In this document: positions 25,977-35,100 of the stretch, one piece after another | How positions within the stretch are numbered: position 1 is the stretch's first letter | How the letters are laid out: each line of letters begins with the position of its first letter | Source of the DNA: Scandinavium sp002470465 | Lineage (GTDB): Bacteria; Pseudomonadota; Gammaproteobacteria; Enterobacterales; Enterobacteriaceae | Assembly (NCBI RefSeq): GCF_040750395.1 | Contig: NZ_JBFLVD010000014.1 | Coordinates: 239,324 to 303,323, forward strand | Reading direction: 5' to 3' | Length of the DNA stretch: 64,000 bases | The notes under the pieces: model-generated | The model's input: the letters and a program-made list of their open reading frames with translations, nothing else | Databases searched by the model: none | Told to the model about the DNA's origin: nothing | Program-made: the position numbers and the translations under genes

Positions 25977-28214
25977 ATGAGCGCAATTTCCCTGATCCAG
26001 CCGGATCGCGATCTCTTTTCCTGGCCCCAGTACTGGGCAGCCTGTTTCGGCCCGGCGCCTTTTTTACCTATGTCCCGGGAAGAGATGGATCAGCTTGGCT
26101 GGGACAGCTGCGACATTATTCTGGTGACCGGCGACGCCTACGTCGACCACCCGAGCTTCGGGATGGCCATCTGCGGACGCATGCTTGAAGCCCAGGGCTT
26201 CCGCGTCGGGATCATTTCCCAGCCGGACTGGAACAGCAAAGAAGACTTCATGCGTCTGGGCAAACCGAACCTGTTCTTCGGCGTGACCGCGGGCAACATG
26301 GACTCGATGATCAACCGCTATACCGCCGATCGTAAGCTGCGTCACGACGACGCCTACACCGCGGATAACGTAGCGGGTAAGCGTCCGGACCGCGCCACAC
26401 TCGTGTACACTCAGCGCTGCAAAGAAGCCTGGAAAGACGTGCCGGTCATTTTGGGGGGCATCGAAGCGAGCCTGCGCCGCTCTGCGCATTACGACTACTG
26501 GTCTGATACCGTTCGCCGCTCGGTGCTGGTGGACTCCAAGGCCGATATGCTGATTTTCGGCAACGGCGAGCGTCCGCTGGTGGAAGTCGCGCATCGCCTG
26601 GCGATGGGAGAGCCGGTGGCGCAGATCCGTGACGTGCGCAACACCGCGATCATGGTAAAAGAAGCGCTGCCGGGCTGGAGCGGAGTGGATTCCACCCGTC
26701 TCGATACGCCGGGGAAAATCGACCCGATTCCGCATCCTTATGGTGAAGACCTGCCGTGTGCCGACAACAAGCCCGTCGAGCCGAAAAAAGCCGAAGCCAA
26801 ACGCATCACCGTACAGCCACCGAAGCCAAAGCCGTGGGAGAAAACCTATGTGCTGCTGCCTTCCTACGAGAAAGTGAAAGGCGACAAAGTACTGTATGCG
26901 CACGCCTCGCGCATCCTGCACCATGAAACCAACCCAGGCTGCGCCCGCGCGCTGATGCAGAAGCACGGCGACCGTTATATCTGGCTGAATCCGCCCGCGA
27001 TCCCACTCTCTACCGAAGAGATGGACAGCGTGTTTGCGCTGCCTTACAAGCGCGTGCCTCACCCGGCATACGGCAGCGCCCGCATTCCGGCCTATGAGAT
27101 GATCCGCTTCTCAATCAATATCATGCGCGGCTGCTTCGGCGGGTGTTCGTTCTGCTCGATCACCGAGCACGAAGGGCGCATCATTCAGAGCCGCTCTGAA
27201 GATTCGATTATCAACGAGATCGAAGCCATTCGCGACACGGTTCCCGGATTTACCGGTATTATCTCCGATCTGGGTGGCCCAACCGCCAACATGTACATGC
27301 TGCGCTGTAAATCCCCGCGCGCCGAGCAGACCTGCCGTCGTCTCTCGTGCGTTTACCCGGATATCTGCCCGCACATGGATACCAACCATGAGCCAACGAT
27401 CAACCTCTATCGCCGCGCCCGCGATCTGAAGGGGATCAAGAAGATCCTGATCGCCTCTGGCGTACGCTACGACATTGCTGTGGAAGATCCGCGCTATATC
27501 AAAGAGCTGGCGACGCACCACGTCGGCGGCTATCTGAAGATAGCGCCAGAGCATACCGAAGAGGGCCCGCTGTCGAAGATGATGAAGCCGGGCATGGGCA
27601 GCTACGACCGCTTCAAAGAGCTGTTTGATACCTATTCAAAACAGGCCGGGAAAGAGCAGTACCTGATCCCTTACTTCATCTCCGCACACCCGGGCACCAC
27701 GGACGAAGACATGGTGAACCTGGCGCTGTGGCTGAAGCGTCACCGATTCCGTCTCGATCAGGTGCAGAACTTCTACCCGTCGCCGCTCGCTAACTCGACG
27801 ACCATGTATTACACCGGTAAAAACCCGCTGAGTAAGATTGGTTACAGGAGTGAGGATGTCTTTATTCCGAAAGGGGATAAACAGCGTCGCCTGCATAAGG
27901 CGCTGCTGCGCTACCACGATCCGGCGGGTTGGCCGATGATTCGTCAGGCGCTGGAAGAGATGGGTAAAAAGCATCTGATTGGCGGTCGTCGCGAATGCCT
28001 GGTGCCGTCTCCGACGCTGGATGAAATGCGTGAAGCGCGTCGCCAGAATCGTCATACTCGCCCGGCGCTGACCAAGCATACGCCGGTGGCACATCAGCGT
28101 AACCCTGGGGCTCGCAAGCCTGCGGAGGGTGCCGCGAAAGCCGGCGCGTCTACTGCAAGAAATGCGGCGGCCCGCAGGCCGAAACCTGCCGCTAAGCGTG
28201 CGGCGAAGCCATAA
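25977..28214 (+). CDS. ygiQ: YgiQ family radical SAM protein
   Basis: 745 residues. An N-terminal UPF0313 domain (SWPQYWAACFGPAPF; GDAYVDHPSFG) precedes a radical SAM core with the CX3CX2C cluster motif RGCFGGCSFCS (C386, C390, C393). The C-terminal tail is basic and low-complexity (KPAEGAAKAGAS; RRPKPAAKRAAK), as in E. coli. The precise reaction is not established for the family. The upstream interval contains the palindromic repeat and a poorly defined promoter. Confidence 0.96.
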   Translation: MSAISLIQPDRDLFSWPQYWAACFGPAPFLPMSREEMDQLGWDSCDIILVTGDAYVDHPSFGMAICGRMLEAQGFRVGIISQPDWNSKEDFMRLGKPNLFFGVTAGNMDSMINRYTADRKLRHDDAYTADNVAGKRPDRATLVYTQRCKEAWKDVPVILGGIEASLRRSAHYDYWSDTVRRSVLVDSKADMLIFGNGERPLVEVAHRLAMGEPVAQIRDVRNTAIMVKEALPGWSGVDSTRLDTPGKIDPIPHPYGEDLPCADNKPVEPKKAEAKRITVQPPKPKPWEKTYVLLPSYEKVKGDKVLYAHASRILHHETNPGCARALMQKHGDRYIWLNPPAIPLSTEEMDSVFALPYKRVPHPAYGSARIPAYEMIRFSINIMRGCFGGCSFCSITEHEGRIIQSRSEDSIINEIEAIRDTVPGFTGIISDLGGPTANMYMLRCKSPRAEQTCRRLSCVYPDICPHMDTNHEPTINLYRRARDLKGIKKILIASGVRYDIAVEDPRYIKELATHHVGGYLKIAPEHTEEGPLSKMMKPGMGSYDRFKELFDTYSKQAGKEQYLIPYFISAHPGTTDEDMVNLALWLKRHRFRLDQVQNFYPSPLANSTTMYYTGKNPLSKIGYRSEDVFIPKGDKQRRLHKALLRYHDPAGWPMIRQALEEMGKKHLIGGRRECLVPSPTLDEMREARRQNRHTRPALTKHTPVAHQRNPGARKPAEGAAKAGASTARNAAARRPKPAAKRAAKP

Positions 28215-28247
28215 AAAAACGCCCGGCCAATGACCGGGCGTTTTGCT
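28213..28247. terminator. Bidirectional terminator between ygiQ and dkgA
   Basis: The stem cgcccgg/ccgggcg has seven A before it and a TTTT after it, so it can stop both ygiQ (plus) and dkgA (minus) transcripts. Confidence 0.85.
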
Positions 28248-28257
28248 GTCAATCTTA

Positions 28258-28290
28258 GACCACCTTCTGAGAAGGTGGTCTTTTACTTTT
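28258..28290 (+). terminator. Second hairpin downstream of ygiQ
   Basis: The perfect stem agaccaccttct/agaaggtggtct is followed on the plus strand by TTTTACTTTT. It would back up the ygiQ terminator. Confidence 0.65.
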
Positions 28291-28295
28291 GGGGC

Positions 28296-29123
28296 TTAAC
28301 CGCCAAACTGATCCGGATCCGGCCCGAGGCGTTTACCCTGGTCGAGTTTCGAGATTTCCCCCAGCTCATCTTTATCCAGACGGAAATCCCAGACGTCGAA
28401 GTTTTCGGCAATACGCGCCGGGGTGACCGATTTCGGGATAACCACCAGCCCGCTGTCGAGATGCCAGCGAATCACAACCTGTGCCGGGGTTTTACCATAT
28501 TTTTCAGCCAGATGGCGAATGATGTTCTGGTCGAATACGCCCTCGCCGCCCTGCGCCAGCGGGCTCCAGGACTCAGTCTGAATTTTGTGGGTCGCGTTCC
28601 AGGCATGAAGCTGACGCTGTTGCATCAGCGGGTGAAGCTCAATCTGATTGATAACTGGCGAGACACCGGTTTCGTCTATCAGCCGCTGCAGGTGAGCGAG
28701 CTGGAAGTTACACACGCCGATGCTTTTGACCAGACCCTGCTCCTGGAGTTTGATCATGCCGCGCCACGCTTCAACGTAATGATCGATAGCCGGAACCGGC
28801 CAGTGCATCAGATACAGGTCGACATAGTCGAGCTGGAGCTTATCAAGGCTCTCCTGCAAGGCCTCAGCCGGGCGCTTCTGATCGTCGTTCCACAGTTTGG
28901 TGGTGATGAACAGCTCATTGCGCGCGACACCAGCGCTGGCTAATGCCTTGCCTACGCCATCCTCATTTTTGTACGCTGCGGCGGTATCAACAGAACGATA
29001 GCCGACCTCCAGCGCTTTATTAATGGCGGTAACGACTTCCTCGTTGCCTGCTTTCCACACGCCAAGACCCAGCTGCGGCATCACGTTGCCGTCCTGGAGT
29101 TTGATTACGGTTGGATGTGTCAT
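28296..29123 (-). CDS. dkgA: 2,5-diketo-D-gluconate reductase A / methylglyoxal reductase DkgA
   Basis: 275 residues, aldo-keto reductase TIM barrel. The catalytic tetrad is visible: D46, Y51 (DTAAAYKNE), K76 (TTKLWND) and H107 (MHWP). The NADPH-binding end is VIPKSVTPARIAENFDVW. It reduces 2,5-diketogluconate and small aldehydes such as methylglyoxal. Located after yqhD on the same strand, as in the E. coli yqhD-dkgA operon, but with an ERIC element inserted between them. Confidence 0.97.
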   Translation of the reverse strand: MTHPTVIKLQDGNVMPQLGLGVWKAGNEEVVTAINKALEVGYRSVDTAAAYKNEDGVGKALASAGVARNELFITTKLWNDDQKRPAEALQESLDKLQLDYVDLYLMHWPVPAIDHYVEAWRGMIKLQEQGLVKSIGVCNFQLAHLQRLIDETGVSPVINQIELHPLMQQRQLHAWNATHKIQTESWSPLAQGGEGVFDQNIIRHLAEKYGKTPAQVVIRWHLDSGLVVIPKSVTPARIAENFDVWDFRLDKDELGEISKLDQGKRLGPDPDQFGG

Positions 29124-29140
29124 GCATTCCTCCTTTCCCC

Positions 29141-29256
29141 GTCATATTTCGAGCCGCAGATGCGTTGGCTGCACTCCCTCACCCCAGTCACTTACTTCAG
29201 TAAGCTCCTGGGGATTCACTCCCTTGCCGCCTTCCTGCAACTCGAACTATTCAGGG
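29141..29256. repeat. ERIC element (enterobacterial repetitive intergenic consensus)
   Basis: About 116 bp that contains both classic ERIC primer sequences: the complement of AAGTAAGTGACTGGGGTG and AGTAAGCTCCTGGGGATTCAC, as a long imperfect palindrome with ends gtcatatttcgag and ctcgaactattca. It lies between yqhD and dkgA, 18 bp upstream of the dkgA start, so it is transcribed in the operon mRNA. Confidence 0.92.
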
Positions 29257-29362
29257 GATGAAATTAACGTTGCCGGAGGAGAGGAGTGAGTGCCCTCCGG
29301 CAAATCAGTAACATTAAGTCTGGACGAAATACGAGAAAACGAAAGGTTAAGCGGAAAAAGCC

Positions 29363-30526
29363 TTAGCGTGCCGCTTCGTAAATGCGACGGCTCACCTCAA
29401 GGGTAATATCCTGCTTTTCGCCGAGTTGCGTCATGCCGTGCTCTTCAAGCTTTTTCAGCAGCGCCGGGATGGAGCTGCCGTCCAGGCCGTAGTCGGACAG
29501 ACGCGTTGGGACGCCCATCGCTTCAAAGAAGCTGCGGGTGGCGGCGATGGCGGCGTCGATGCGGGCATCATCAGTGCCTTCGGTGATGTTCCACACGCGT
29601 TCCGCATATTGCAGCAGTTTAGCGCGTTTGGTGTCGCGTTTTTCGTTCCACAGCGATGGCAGTACGACTGCCAGAGTCTGGGCATGATCGAGGCCGTGCA
29701 TCGCCGTCAGCTCATGGCCGAGCATGTGGGTTGCCCAATCCTGCGGCACGCCTGCGCCAATCAGACCGTTCAGCGCCTGAGTGGCCGCCCACATTACGTT
29801 GGCACGCACGTCGTAGTTCTCTGGCTCTTTCAGCGCTTTCGGGCCTTCTTCGATAAGCGTCAGCAGAATGCCCTCGGCGAAGCGGTCCTGAATCTTGCCG
29901 TTTACCGGATAAGTCACGTACTGCTCAACGGTGTGGACAAAAGCATCCACTACGCCGTTCGCAACCTGGCGCGGCGGCAAGGTGTAGGTGTAAACAGGAT
30001 CCAGAATGGCGAACACCGGACGCACCAGCGGGTTCATAAACGCCTGTTTGTCGCCGGTGGTTTTGCGGGAGATAACTGCACCCATATTCGATTCTGAACC
30101 CGTGGCAGGCAACGTCAGCACGGAGCCCATCGGAATTGCGCTTTTGATGTTGCTGCCGTGGGTTTGCAGGATTTCCCACGGATCGACGCCGTCAGCATAG
30201 TGCGCGGCTGCGGCGATAAATTTCGTGCCGTCGAGTACGGAGCCGCCGCCCACGGCCAGCAGGAAAGTGACCTTCTCATCACGGGCAATTTTTACTGCGT
30301 TCATTAGCGTTTCGTAAGACGGATTAGGCTCGATGCCGCCGAACTCCAGCACGTCCAGACCATTCAGGGCGCTCAGTACCTGGTCCAGCACGCCGGTCTT
30401 TTTGACGCTGCCGCCGCCGTAGGTGACGAGTACGCGGGCGTCAGCCGGGATTTGCGCGCGCAGATCGGTAATGGCGCCTTTACCAAATAAAATACGGGTT
30501 GGAGTGTGCAGGTCGAAATTAAACAT
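29363..30526 (-). CDS. yqhD: NADPH-dependent aldehyde reductase/alcohol dehydrogenase YqhD
   Basis: 387 residues, iron/zinc-containing alcohol dehydrogenase family (E. coli YqhD 387). NADPH-binding GGGSVKKTG and GGGSVLDG motifs, then the metal site DAFVHTVEQY (D194, H198), HMLGHELTAMHGLDHAQ (H267, H281). It reduces many aldehydes, including those from lipid peroxidation. It is divergent from its activator gene yqhC. Confidence 0.97.
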   Translation of the reverse strand: MFNFDLHTPTRILFGKGAITDLRAQIPADARVLVTYGGGSVKKTGVLDQVLSALNGLDVLEFGGIEPNPSYETLMNAVKIARDEKVTFLLAVGGGSVLDGTKFIAAAAHYADGVDPWEILQTHGSNIKSAIPMGSVLTLPATGSESNMGAVISRKTTGDKQAFMNPLVRPVFAILDPVYTYTLPPRQVANGVVDAFVHTVEQYVTYPVNGKIQDRFAEGILLTLIEEGPKALKEPENYDVRANVMWAATQALNGLIGAGVPQDWATHMLGHELTAMHGLDHAQTLAVVLPSLWNEKRDTKRAKLLQYAERVWNITEGTDDARIDAAIAATRSFFEAMGVPTRLSDYGLDGSSIPALLKKLEEHGMTQLGEKQDITLEVSRRIYEAAR

Positions 30527-30720
30527 GGCTTATTCCCTCTGTTTCGGGTGAAAAAGACGACAGCAGGAGGCTGCCTGATGGAACGTATTGTGGTCCTGTG
30601 ACCCGATTGCCTCAATGCACAAACCTGCCGATGTATTGCCCATTTCTCCAGGTGGCTGGAGAAAATGAACAGTTAAGCTCACAATGTCTTCATCGAAAGA
30701 GACCCCGGATATCGCCTGCC

Positions 30721-31620
30721 ATGAACCGTGAAGAGACCTGTCAGCTGCTGACAGAGAAAATTAAGCAGCTGAAAAATAATGAAGAAGTGCTGAACCGGCT
30801 GCTGCCGGATATTCGCCTGCTCTATGGCACACAGCCCGGTACCCGCACGCCAGTGATGTACCAGCCCGGCATCGTATTTCTCTTTTCCGGCCATAAAATC
30901 GGCCACATTAACGAGCGCGTTTTCCGCTACGACGCCACGGAATACCTGCTCCTGACGGTGCCGCTGCCGTTCGAGTGTGAAACGTTCGCTACGCCGGAAG
31001 TCCCTCTGGCGGGTTTGCGGCTGAACGTGGATATTCTGCAATTGCAGGAGCTGCTGATGGACATCGGCGAAGATGAACTGTTCCATCCGTCGATGGCGGC
31101 GAGCGGGATTAACTCTGCCAAATTATCTGAGGAGATCCTCTGCGCCGCTGAACGGCTGCTGGATGTGCTGGAGCGCCCGCTGGATGCGCGCATTCTGGGT
31201 AAACAGATTATCCGTGAAATGCTTTATCACGTGCTGATGGGGCCACGCGGTGGCGCGCTGCTGGCGCTGGTCAGCCGCCAGACGCACTTCAGCCTGATAA
31301 GCCGCGTGCTGAAGCGCATTGAGAGTCAGTACACGGAAAACCTGAGCGTGGACCAGCTGGCGGCTGAAGCCAACATGAGCGTCTCGGCGTTTCATCACAA
31401 CTTCAAATCGGTAACCAGCACCTCGCCGTTGCAATATCTGAAAACCTACCGCCTGCATAAAGCGCGGATGATGATGGTTCACGATGGCCTGAAGGCCAGC
31501 ACCGCGGCGATGAAGGTCGGGTATGAGAGCGCGTCCCAGTTCAGCCGGGAGTTTAAGCGCTACTTCGGGATGACGCCGGGCGAGGATGCGGCGCGTATTC
31601 GGGGAATGCAGGGAGCGTAG
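30721..31620 (+). CDS. yqhC: AraC-family activator YqhC
   Basis: 299 residues from ATG 30721; the frame is open from 30598, so a longer form (about 340 residues) is possible. The N-terminal AraC_N domain (TPVMYQPGIVFLFSGHKIGH; ATEYLLLTVPLPFECE) precedes two helix-turn-helices (LAAEANMSVSAFHHNFKSVT; MKVGYESASQFSREFKRYFG). In E. coli it activates yqhD-dkgA in response to glyoxal and other aldehydes. Divergent from yqhD. Confidence 0.94.
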   Translation: MNREETCQLLTEKIKQLKNNEEVLNRLLPDIRLLYGTQPGTRTPVMYQPGIVFLFSGHKIGHINERVFRYDATEYLLLTVPLPFECETFATPEVPLAGLRLNVDILQLQELLMDIGEDELFHPSMAASGINSAKLSEEILCAAERLLDVLERPLDARILGKQIIREMLYHVLMGPRGGALLALVSRQTHFSLISRVLKRIESQYTENLSVDQLAAEANMSVSAFHHNFKSVTSTSPLQYLKTYRLHKARMMMVHDGLKASTAAMKVGYESASQFSREFKRYFGMTPGEDAARIRGMQGA

Positions 31621-31647
31621 CCCCGGTAAGCGTAGCGCCACCGGGGA
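31621..31647. repeat. REP-type palindrome between yqhC and yghB
   Basis: ccccggtaagcgtagcg / ccaccgggg is a single REP unit immediately after the yqhC stop, between two convergent genes. The same core (cggtaagcgtagcgccaccgg) recurs at 44939-44959. Confidence 0.75.
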
Positions 31648-31655
31648 AAACGAAT

Positions 31656-32315
31656 TCAGGCGTTACTGTACTTCTTCTTAATCACCACAATTACCGTACC
31701 GAGCAGGCCTGCGACCAGCAGGAAAATCGGCAGGATCATCAGGAAAGTCATCACCTGGTCTTCGTGCTGTTTCACAAACGGGATCATGCTCAGCGCGTAG
31801 CCAAAGCTAGTCACCACGCCAACCCACAGCACGGCGCTCAGCCAGTTAAAGAACTGGAAGCGGCGATTTGATAAACCGGAAATACCTGCCATGGTTGGCA
31901 GCAGGGTGCGGACAAACGCGAGGAAACGCCCTGCCAGCAGGGCCAGTAAACCGTGCCTGTCGAACATGCAGGTTGCCCGCTCGTGGTATTTCACCGGCAG
32001 CTGCGAGAGCCAGCCCTTCACCGTTTTTGTGTTGCCAAGCCAGCGACCCTGAATATAGCTCAGCCAGCAGCCGAGGCTTGCAGCGACCGTAAGAATGGCT
32101 AACGTCGGCACAAAGTCCATCACGCCTTTGGCTATCAGCGCCCCCGCGAGCAGGAGCAGGCTGTCCCCCGGTAAAAAAGACGCAGGGAGCAGACCATTTT
32201 CTAAAAATAGCGTTGCAAACATCACCAGATAAACAACACCCACCACGCGGGGATCCGCCAGCGCGGCAAAATCATGCTGCCAGAGTGCGGCGGCAATCTC
32301 CTGGATAACAACCAT
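31656..32315 (-). CDS. yghB: DedA-family inner membrane protein YghB
   Basis: 219 residues from ATG 32315, matching E. coli YghB; an in-frame start at 32435 adds 40 basic residues without family support. DedA marks are ENGLLPASFLPGDSLLLLAG and GRFLAFVRTLLPTMAGISG, with about five membrane helices. DedA proteins act in lipid carrier recycling and membrane homeostasis; YghB and YqjA are needed for normal division at higher temperature in E. coli. It lies downstream of metC on the same strand. Confidence 0.95.
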   Translation of the reverse strand: MVVIQEIAAALWQHDFAALADPRVVGVVYLVMFATLFLENGLLPASFLPGDSLLLLAGALIAKGVMDFVPTLAILTVAASLGCWLSYIQGRWLGNTKTVKGWLSQLPVKYHERATCMFDRHGLLALLAGRFLAFVRTLLPTMAGISGLSNRRFQFFNWLSAVLWVGVVTSFGYALSMIPFVKQHEDQVMTFLMILPIFLLVAGLLGTVIVVIKKKYSNA

Positions 32316-32446
32316 GGACTTTCCTGTGGACTGACATTTTCTGTGTAGTGTACTCCTGAATCGCCCGGGATGCCTTGATCCCGGACGCAACAATGCAGGC
32401 AGTTTTTTGCGGAGACTGTCTGAAATTGTGTCCATCGGTTGCCACT

Positions 32447-33634
32447 TTACACGATGCGCTCAAAGCCCGCCGCTAAATCGAGGAGAAGATCGTCAACATT
32501 TTCTAAACCGATATGCAGGCGAATCAGCGTACCGCTGAAATCCGGCTTGCCGTCCGGACGAATAGCCGCCAGCTGTTCTGGCTGTGTCGGTAAAATCAGT
32601 GACTCATAGCCGCCCCAGGAGTAGGCCATGCTGAAGAGCGTAAAGTGGTCCAGATAGGCCGCAAGCTCGCTGTCGCTCAGGCGTTTTTTGAGAATAAATG
32701 AGAAAAGACCGCTGCTGCCCGTAAAGTCTCGTTTCCAGAACTCATAGCCTTTACTTCCCGGCAACGCAGGGTGGTTCACGCGCTCTACCTGCGGATGCTG
32801 AGCCAGCCATTCGGCAATTTTAAGACTGCTTTCGTGGTGCTGGCGTAAACGCACGCCGAGGGTTCTCAATCCACGGCTGGCCATATAGGCGGTATCGGCG
32901 TCGACCATCTGACCCATCAGGTAAGCATTCTCACGCAGCTGATCCCAGCAGCGGGCATTTGCGACGGCGGTGCCAATCATGCCGTCGGAATGACCAATCA
33001 GGTATTTGGTGGCGGCCTGAATCGAAATGTCGATATCAAACTCAAGCGCCTTAAACAGCACGCCCGCAGCCCAGGTATTGTCGATCATAATGATGGCTTC
33101 TGGCGCAACGCGACGTACCGCGCTGACGATTGCCGGAACGTCATGCACTTCCATGGTGATGGAGCCGGGAGATTCCAGGAACACAACTTTGGTATTGGGC
33201 TGAATCAGGTCGGCGATGTCCGCGCCAATCAGCGGATCGAACCAGCCGGTGGTGACGCCAAGCTTCGCGAGGATTTTGGTACAGAAATCCTGGCTTGGCT
33301 CATAGGCGCTGTTGGTCATCAGGACGTGATCGCCGTGCCCGACAAACGCCAGAATGGCGTTGGCCACGGCGGCCGCGCCGCAGGGGAACAGGGCGCACCC
33401 GGCACCGCCTTCCAGCTCGCACATAGCTTCCTGCAAAGAGAAGTGCGTCAGGGTGCCGCGACGGCCATAGAACAGTTCGCCTTTTGCGCGGTTGCGCGTG
33501 GCGTGCTTTTTGGCCTCGACCGTGTCGAACACCAGAGATGACGCGCGCTGAACAACGCTGTTCACCGAGCCAAGCGTGTATTTTTTACTGCGGCCAGCGT
33601 TCACCAGCACGGTATCAAGTTGCTTTTCGGACAT
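32447..33634 (-). CDS. metC: Cystathionine beta-lyase MetC
   Basis: 395 residues. Cys/Met metabolism PLP enzyme with the cofactor lysine K210 in AATKYLIGHSD and the substrate region SSLVFDTVEAKKHA. It splits cystathionine into homocysteine, pyruvate and ammonia in methionine synthesis. Tandem MetJ boxes lie 19 bp upstream of its start. Divergent from exbB, the same arrangement as E. coli. Confidence 0.98.
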   Translation of the reverse strand: MSEKQLDTVLVNAGRSKKYTLGSVNSVVQRASSLVFDTVEAKKHATRNRAKGELFYGRRGTLTHFSLQEAMCELEGGAGCALFPCGAAAVANAILAFVGHGDHVLMTNSAYEPSQDFCTKILAKLGVTTGWFDPLIGADIADLIQPNTKVVFLESPGSITMEVHDVPAIVSAVRRVAPEAIIMIDNTWAAGVLFKALEFDIDISIQAATKYLIGHSDGMIGTAVANARCWDQLRENAYLMGQMVDADTAYMASRGLRTLGVRLRQHHESSLKIAEWLAQHPQVERVNHPALPGSKGYEFWKRDFTGSSGLFSFILKKRLSDSELAAYLDHFTLFSMAYSWGGYESLILPTQPEQLAAIRPDGKPDFSGTLIRLHIGLENVDDLLLDLAAGFERIV

Positions 33635-33652
33635 GTTCGTCTTACCTGTTTT

Positions 33653-33672
33653 TATACGTCTGGACGTCTAAA
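33653..33672 (-). promoter_or_regulatory. Tandem MetJ boxes upstream of metC
   Basis: atacgtct and ggacgtct are adjacent near-copies of the met box AGACGTCT. MetJ with S-adenosylmethionine would repress metC here. Confidence 0.75.
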
Positions 33673-33802
33673 CTAACATGATTGCAGGGTGAAGTACGAG
33701 GAGCGAGCAGATTAAGCAGAAAATTTTGCTGGAACGCAGTAAAGCCCCTTTTTCCTGCGTGAGCGCAATGAAACTTAGTGATGATTGCGTCAATATGTAA
33801 AT

Positions 33803-33821
33803 AGTAATGAGAACGACTATC
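33803..33821 (+). promoter_or_regulatory. Fur box-like site upstream of exbB
   Basis: agtaatgagaacgactatc matches 13 of 19 positions of the Fur consensus GATAATGATAATCATTATC. It lies 64 bp upstream of the exbB GTG start; exbB-exbD is Fur-regulated in E. coli. Confidence 0.55.
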
Positions 33822-33884
33822 AATTCGACGACTTTTTGATATCATTACGCTCAGATTTTGTGATTTGGATCCTGGAGATACAGA

Positions 33885-34616
33885 GTGGGTAATAATTTGA
33901 TGCAGGCGGATCTCTCCGTTTGGGGTATGTATCATCATGCCGACATCGTGGTTAAGGTGGTCATGATCGGCCTGATTCTGGCATCGGTTGTCACCTGGGC
34001 AATCTTCTTCAGTAAAAGCACCGAACTGCTGTCGCAAAAGCGCCGCCTCAAGCGTGAGCAACAGCTACTGGGTGAAGCCCGCTCCCTGAATCAGGCAAGC
34101 GACATCGCTTCCGCCTTCCCGGCCAAAAGCCTCAGCGTTCAACTGCTCAACGAAGCGCAGAACGAGCTGGAACTCTCCGCAGGCGCCGAAGATAACGAAG
34201 GCATTAAAGAGCGTACCGGTTTCCGTCTTGAGCGACGCGTTGCGGCGGCTGGCCGTCATATGGGCCGTGGTAACGGCTATCTGGCGACCATCGGCGCGAT
34301 TTCTCCGTTCATCGGCTTGTTCGGTACCGTCTGGGGCATCATGAACAGCTTCATCGGTATTGCCCAGACGCAGACCACCAACCTTGCTGTGGTTGCACCT
34401 GGTATCGCAGAAGCGCTGCTGGCCACGGCGATCGGTCTGTTCGCCGCCATCCCGGCAGTGGTTATCTATAACATCTTTGCCCGCATGATTGGCAGCCACA
34501 AGGCGTTGCTCGGCGATGTGGCCGCACAGGTTCTGCTGCTGCAAAGCCGTGACCTCGACCTGAACGCCAGCGGCACGCCGCCGGTACGTACCGCCCAGAA
34601 ATTACGGGTAGGGTGA
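33885..34616 (+). CDS. exbB: TonB-system energizer ExbB
   Basis: 243 residues with a GTG start (CTGGAG upstream), as in E. coli. Three membrane helices: about 16-39, 128-155 and 162-199. The MotA/TolQ/ExbB domain holds TIGAISPFIGLFGTVWGIMNS and AIPAVVIYNIFAR. With ExbD it uses the proton gradient to drive TonB-dependent uptake of siderophores and B12. exbD follows after 6 bp. Confidence 0.98.
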   Translation: MGNNLMQADLSVWGMYHHADIVVKVVMIGLILASVVTWAIFFSKSTELLSQKRRLKREQQLLGEARSLNQASDIASAFPAKSLSVQLLNEAQNELELSAGAEDNEGIKERTGFRLERRVAAAGRHMGRGNGYLATIGAISPFIGLFGTVWGIMNSFIGIAQTQTTNLAVVAPGIAEALLATAIGLFAAIPAVVIYNIFARMIGSHKALLGDVAAQVLLLQSRDLDLNASGTPPVRTAQKLRVG

Positions 34617-34622
34617 CAGCCA

Positions 34623-35048
34623 ATGGCAATGCGTCTGAACGAAAATCTGGACGACAACGGCGAAATGCATGAGATCAACGTGACGCCGTTTATCGACGTC
34701 ATGCTGGTGCTGCTGATTATCTTTATGGTGGCCGCGCCGCTGGCAACTGTAGATGTCAAAGTGAATCTGCCGGCTTCCTCCAGCCAGCCGCAGCCGCGTC
34801 CGGACAAGCCAGTGTATCTGTCGGTCAAAGCGGATAACAGCATGTTCCTCGGTAACGATCCGGTTACCGAAGAGAGCATGGTGAATGCCATCAATGCCCT
34901 GACCGAAGGCAAGAAAGACACCACCATCTTCTTCCGTGCGGATAAAACCGTTAACTACGAAACGATGATGAAGGTAATGGATACTCTGCATCAGGCAGGC
35001 TATCTGAAAATCGGCCTGGTGGGTGAAGAGCACGCTGCGGCGAAATAA
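34623..35048 (+). CDS. exbD: TonB-system accessory protein ExbD
   Basis: 141 residues. A single membrane helix (about 22-43) contains the essential proton-path aspartate D25 in VTPFIDVMLVLLIIF. A periplasmic domain follows. It forms the ExbB5-ExbD2 motor for TonB. It is the second gene of the operon and is followed by a strong terminator. Confidence 0.98.
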   Translation: MAMRLNENLDDNGEMHEINVTPFIDVMLVLLIIFMVAAPLATVDVKVNLPASSSQPQPRPDKPVYLSVKADNSMFLGNDPVTEESMVNAINALTEGKKDTTIFFRADKTVNYETMMKVMDTLHQAGYLKIGLVGEEHAAAK

Positions 35049-35067
35049 TTTTCCACTCAGTCATGAA

Positions 35068-35100
35068 GCCGACGCAGATCCCTCTGCGTCGGTTTTTTTT
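35068..35100 (+). terminator. Terminator of exbB-exbD
   Basis: The stem ccgacgcaga/tctgcgtcgg with eight T directly after it lies 20 bp downstream of the exbD stop. The T run overlaps the yghA stop codon on the other strand. Confidence 0.9.
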
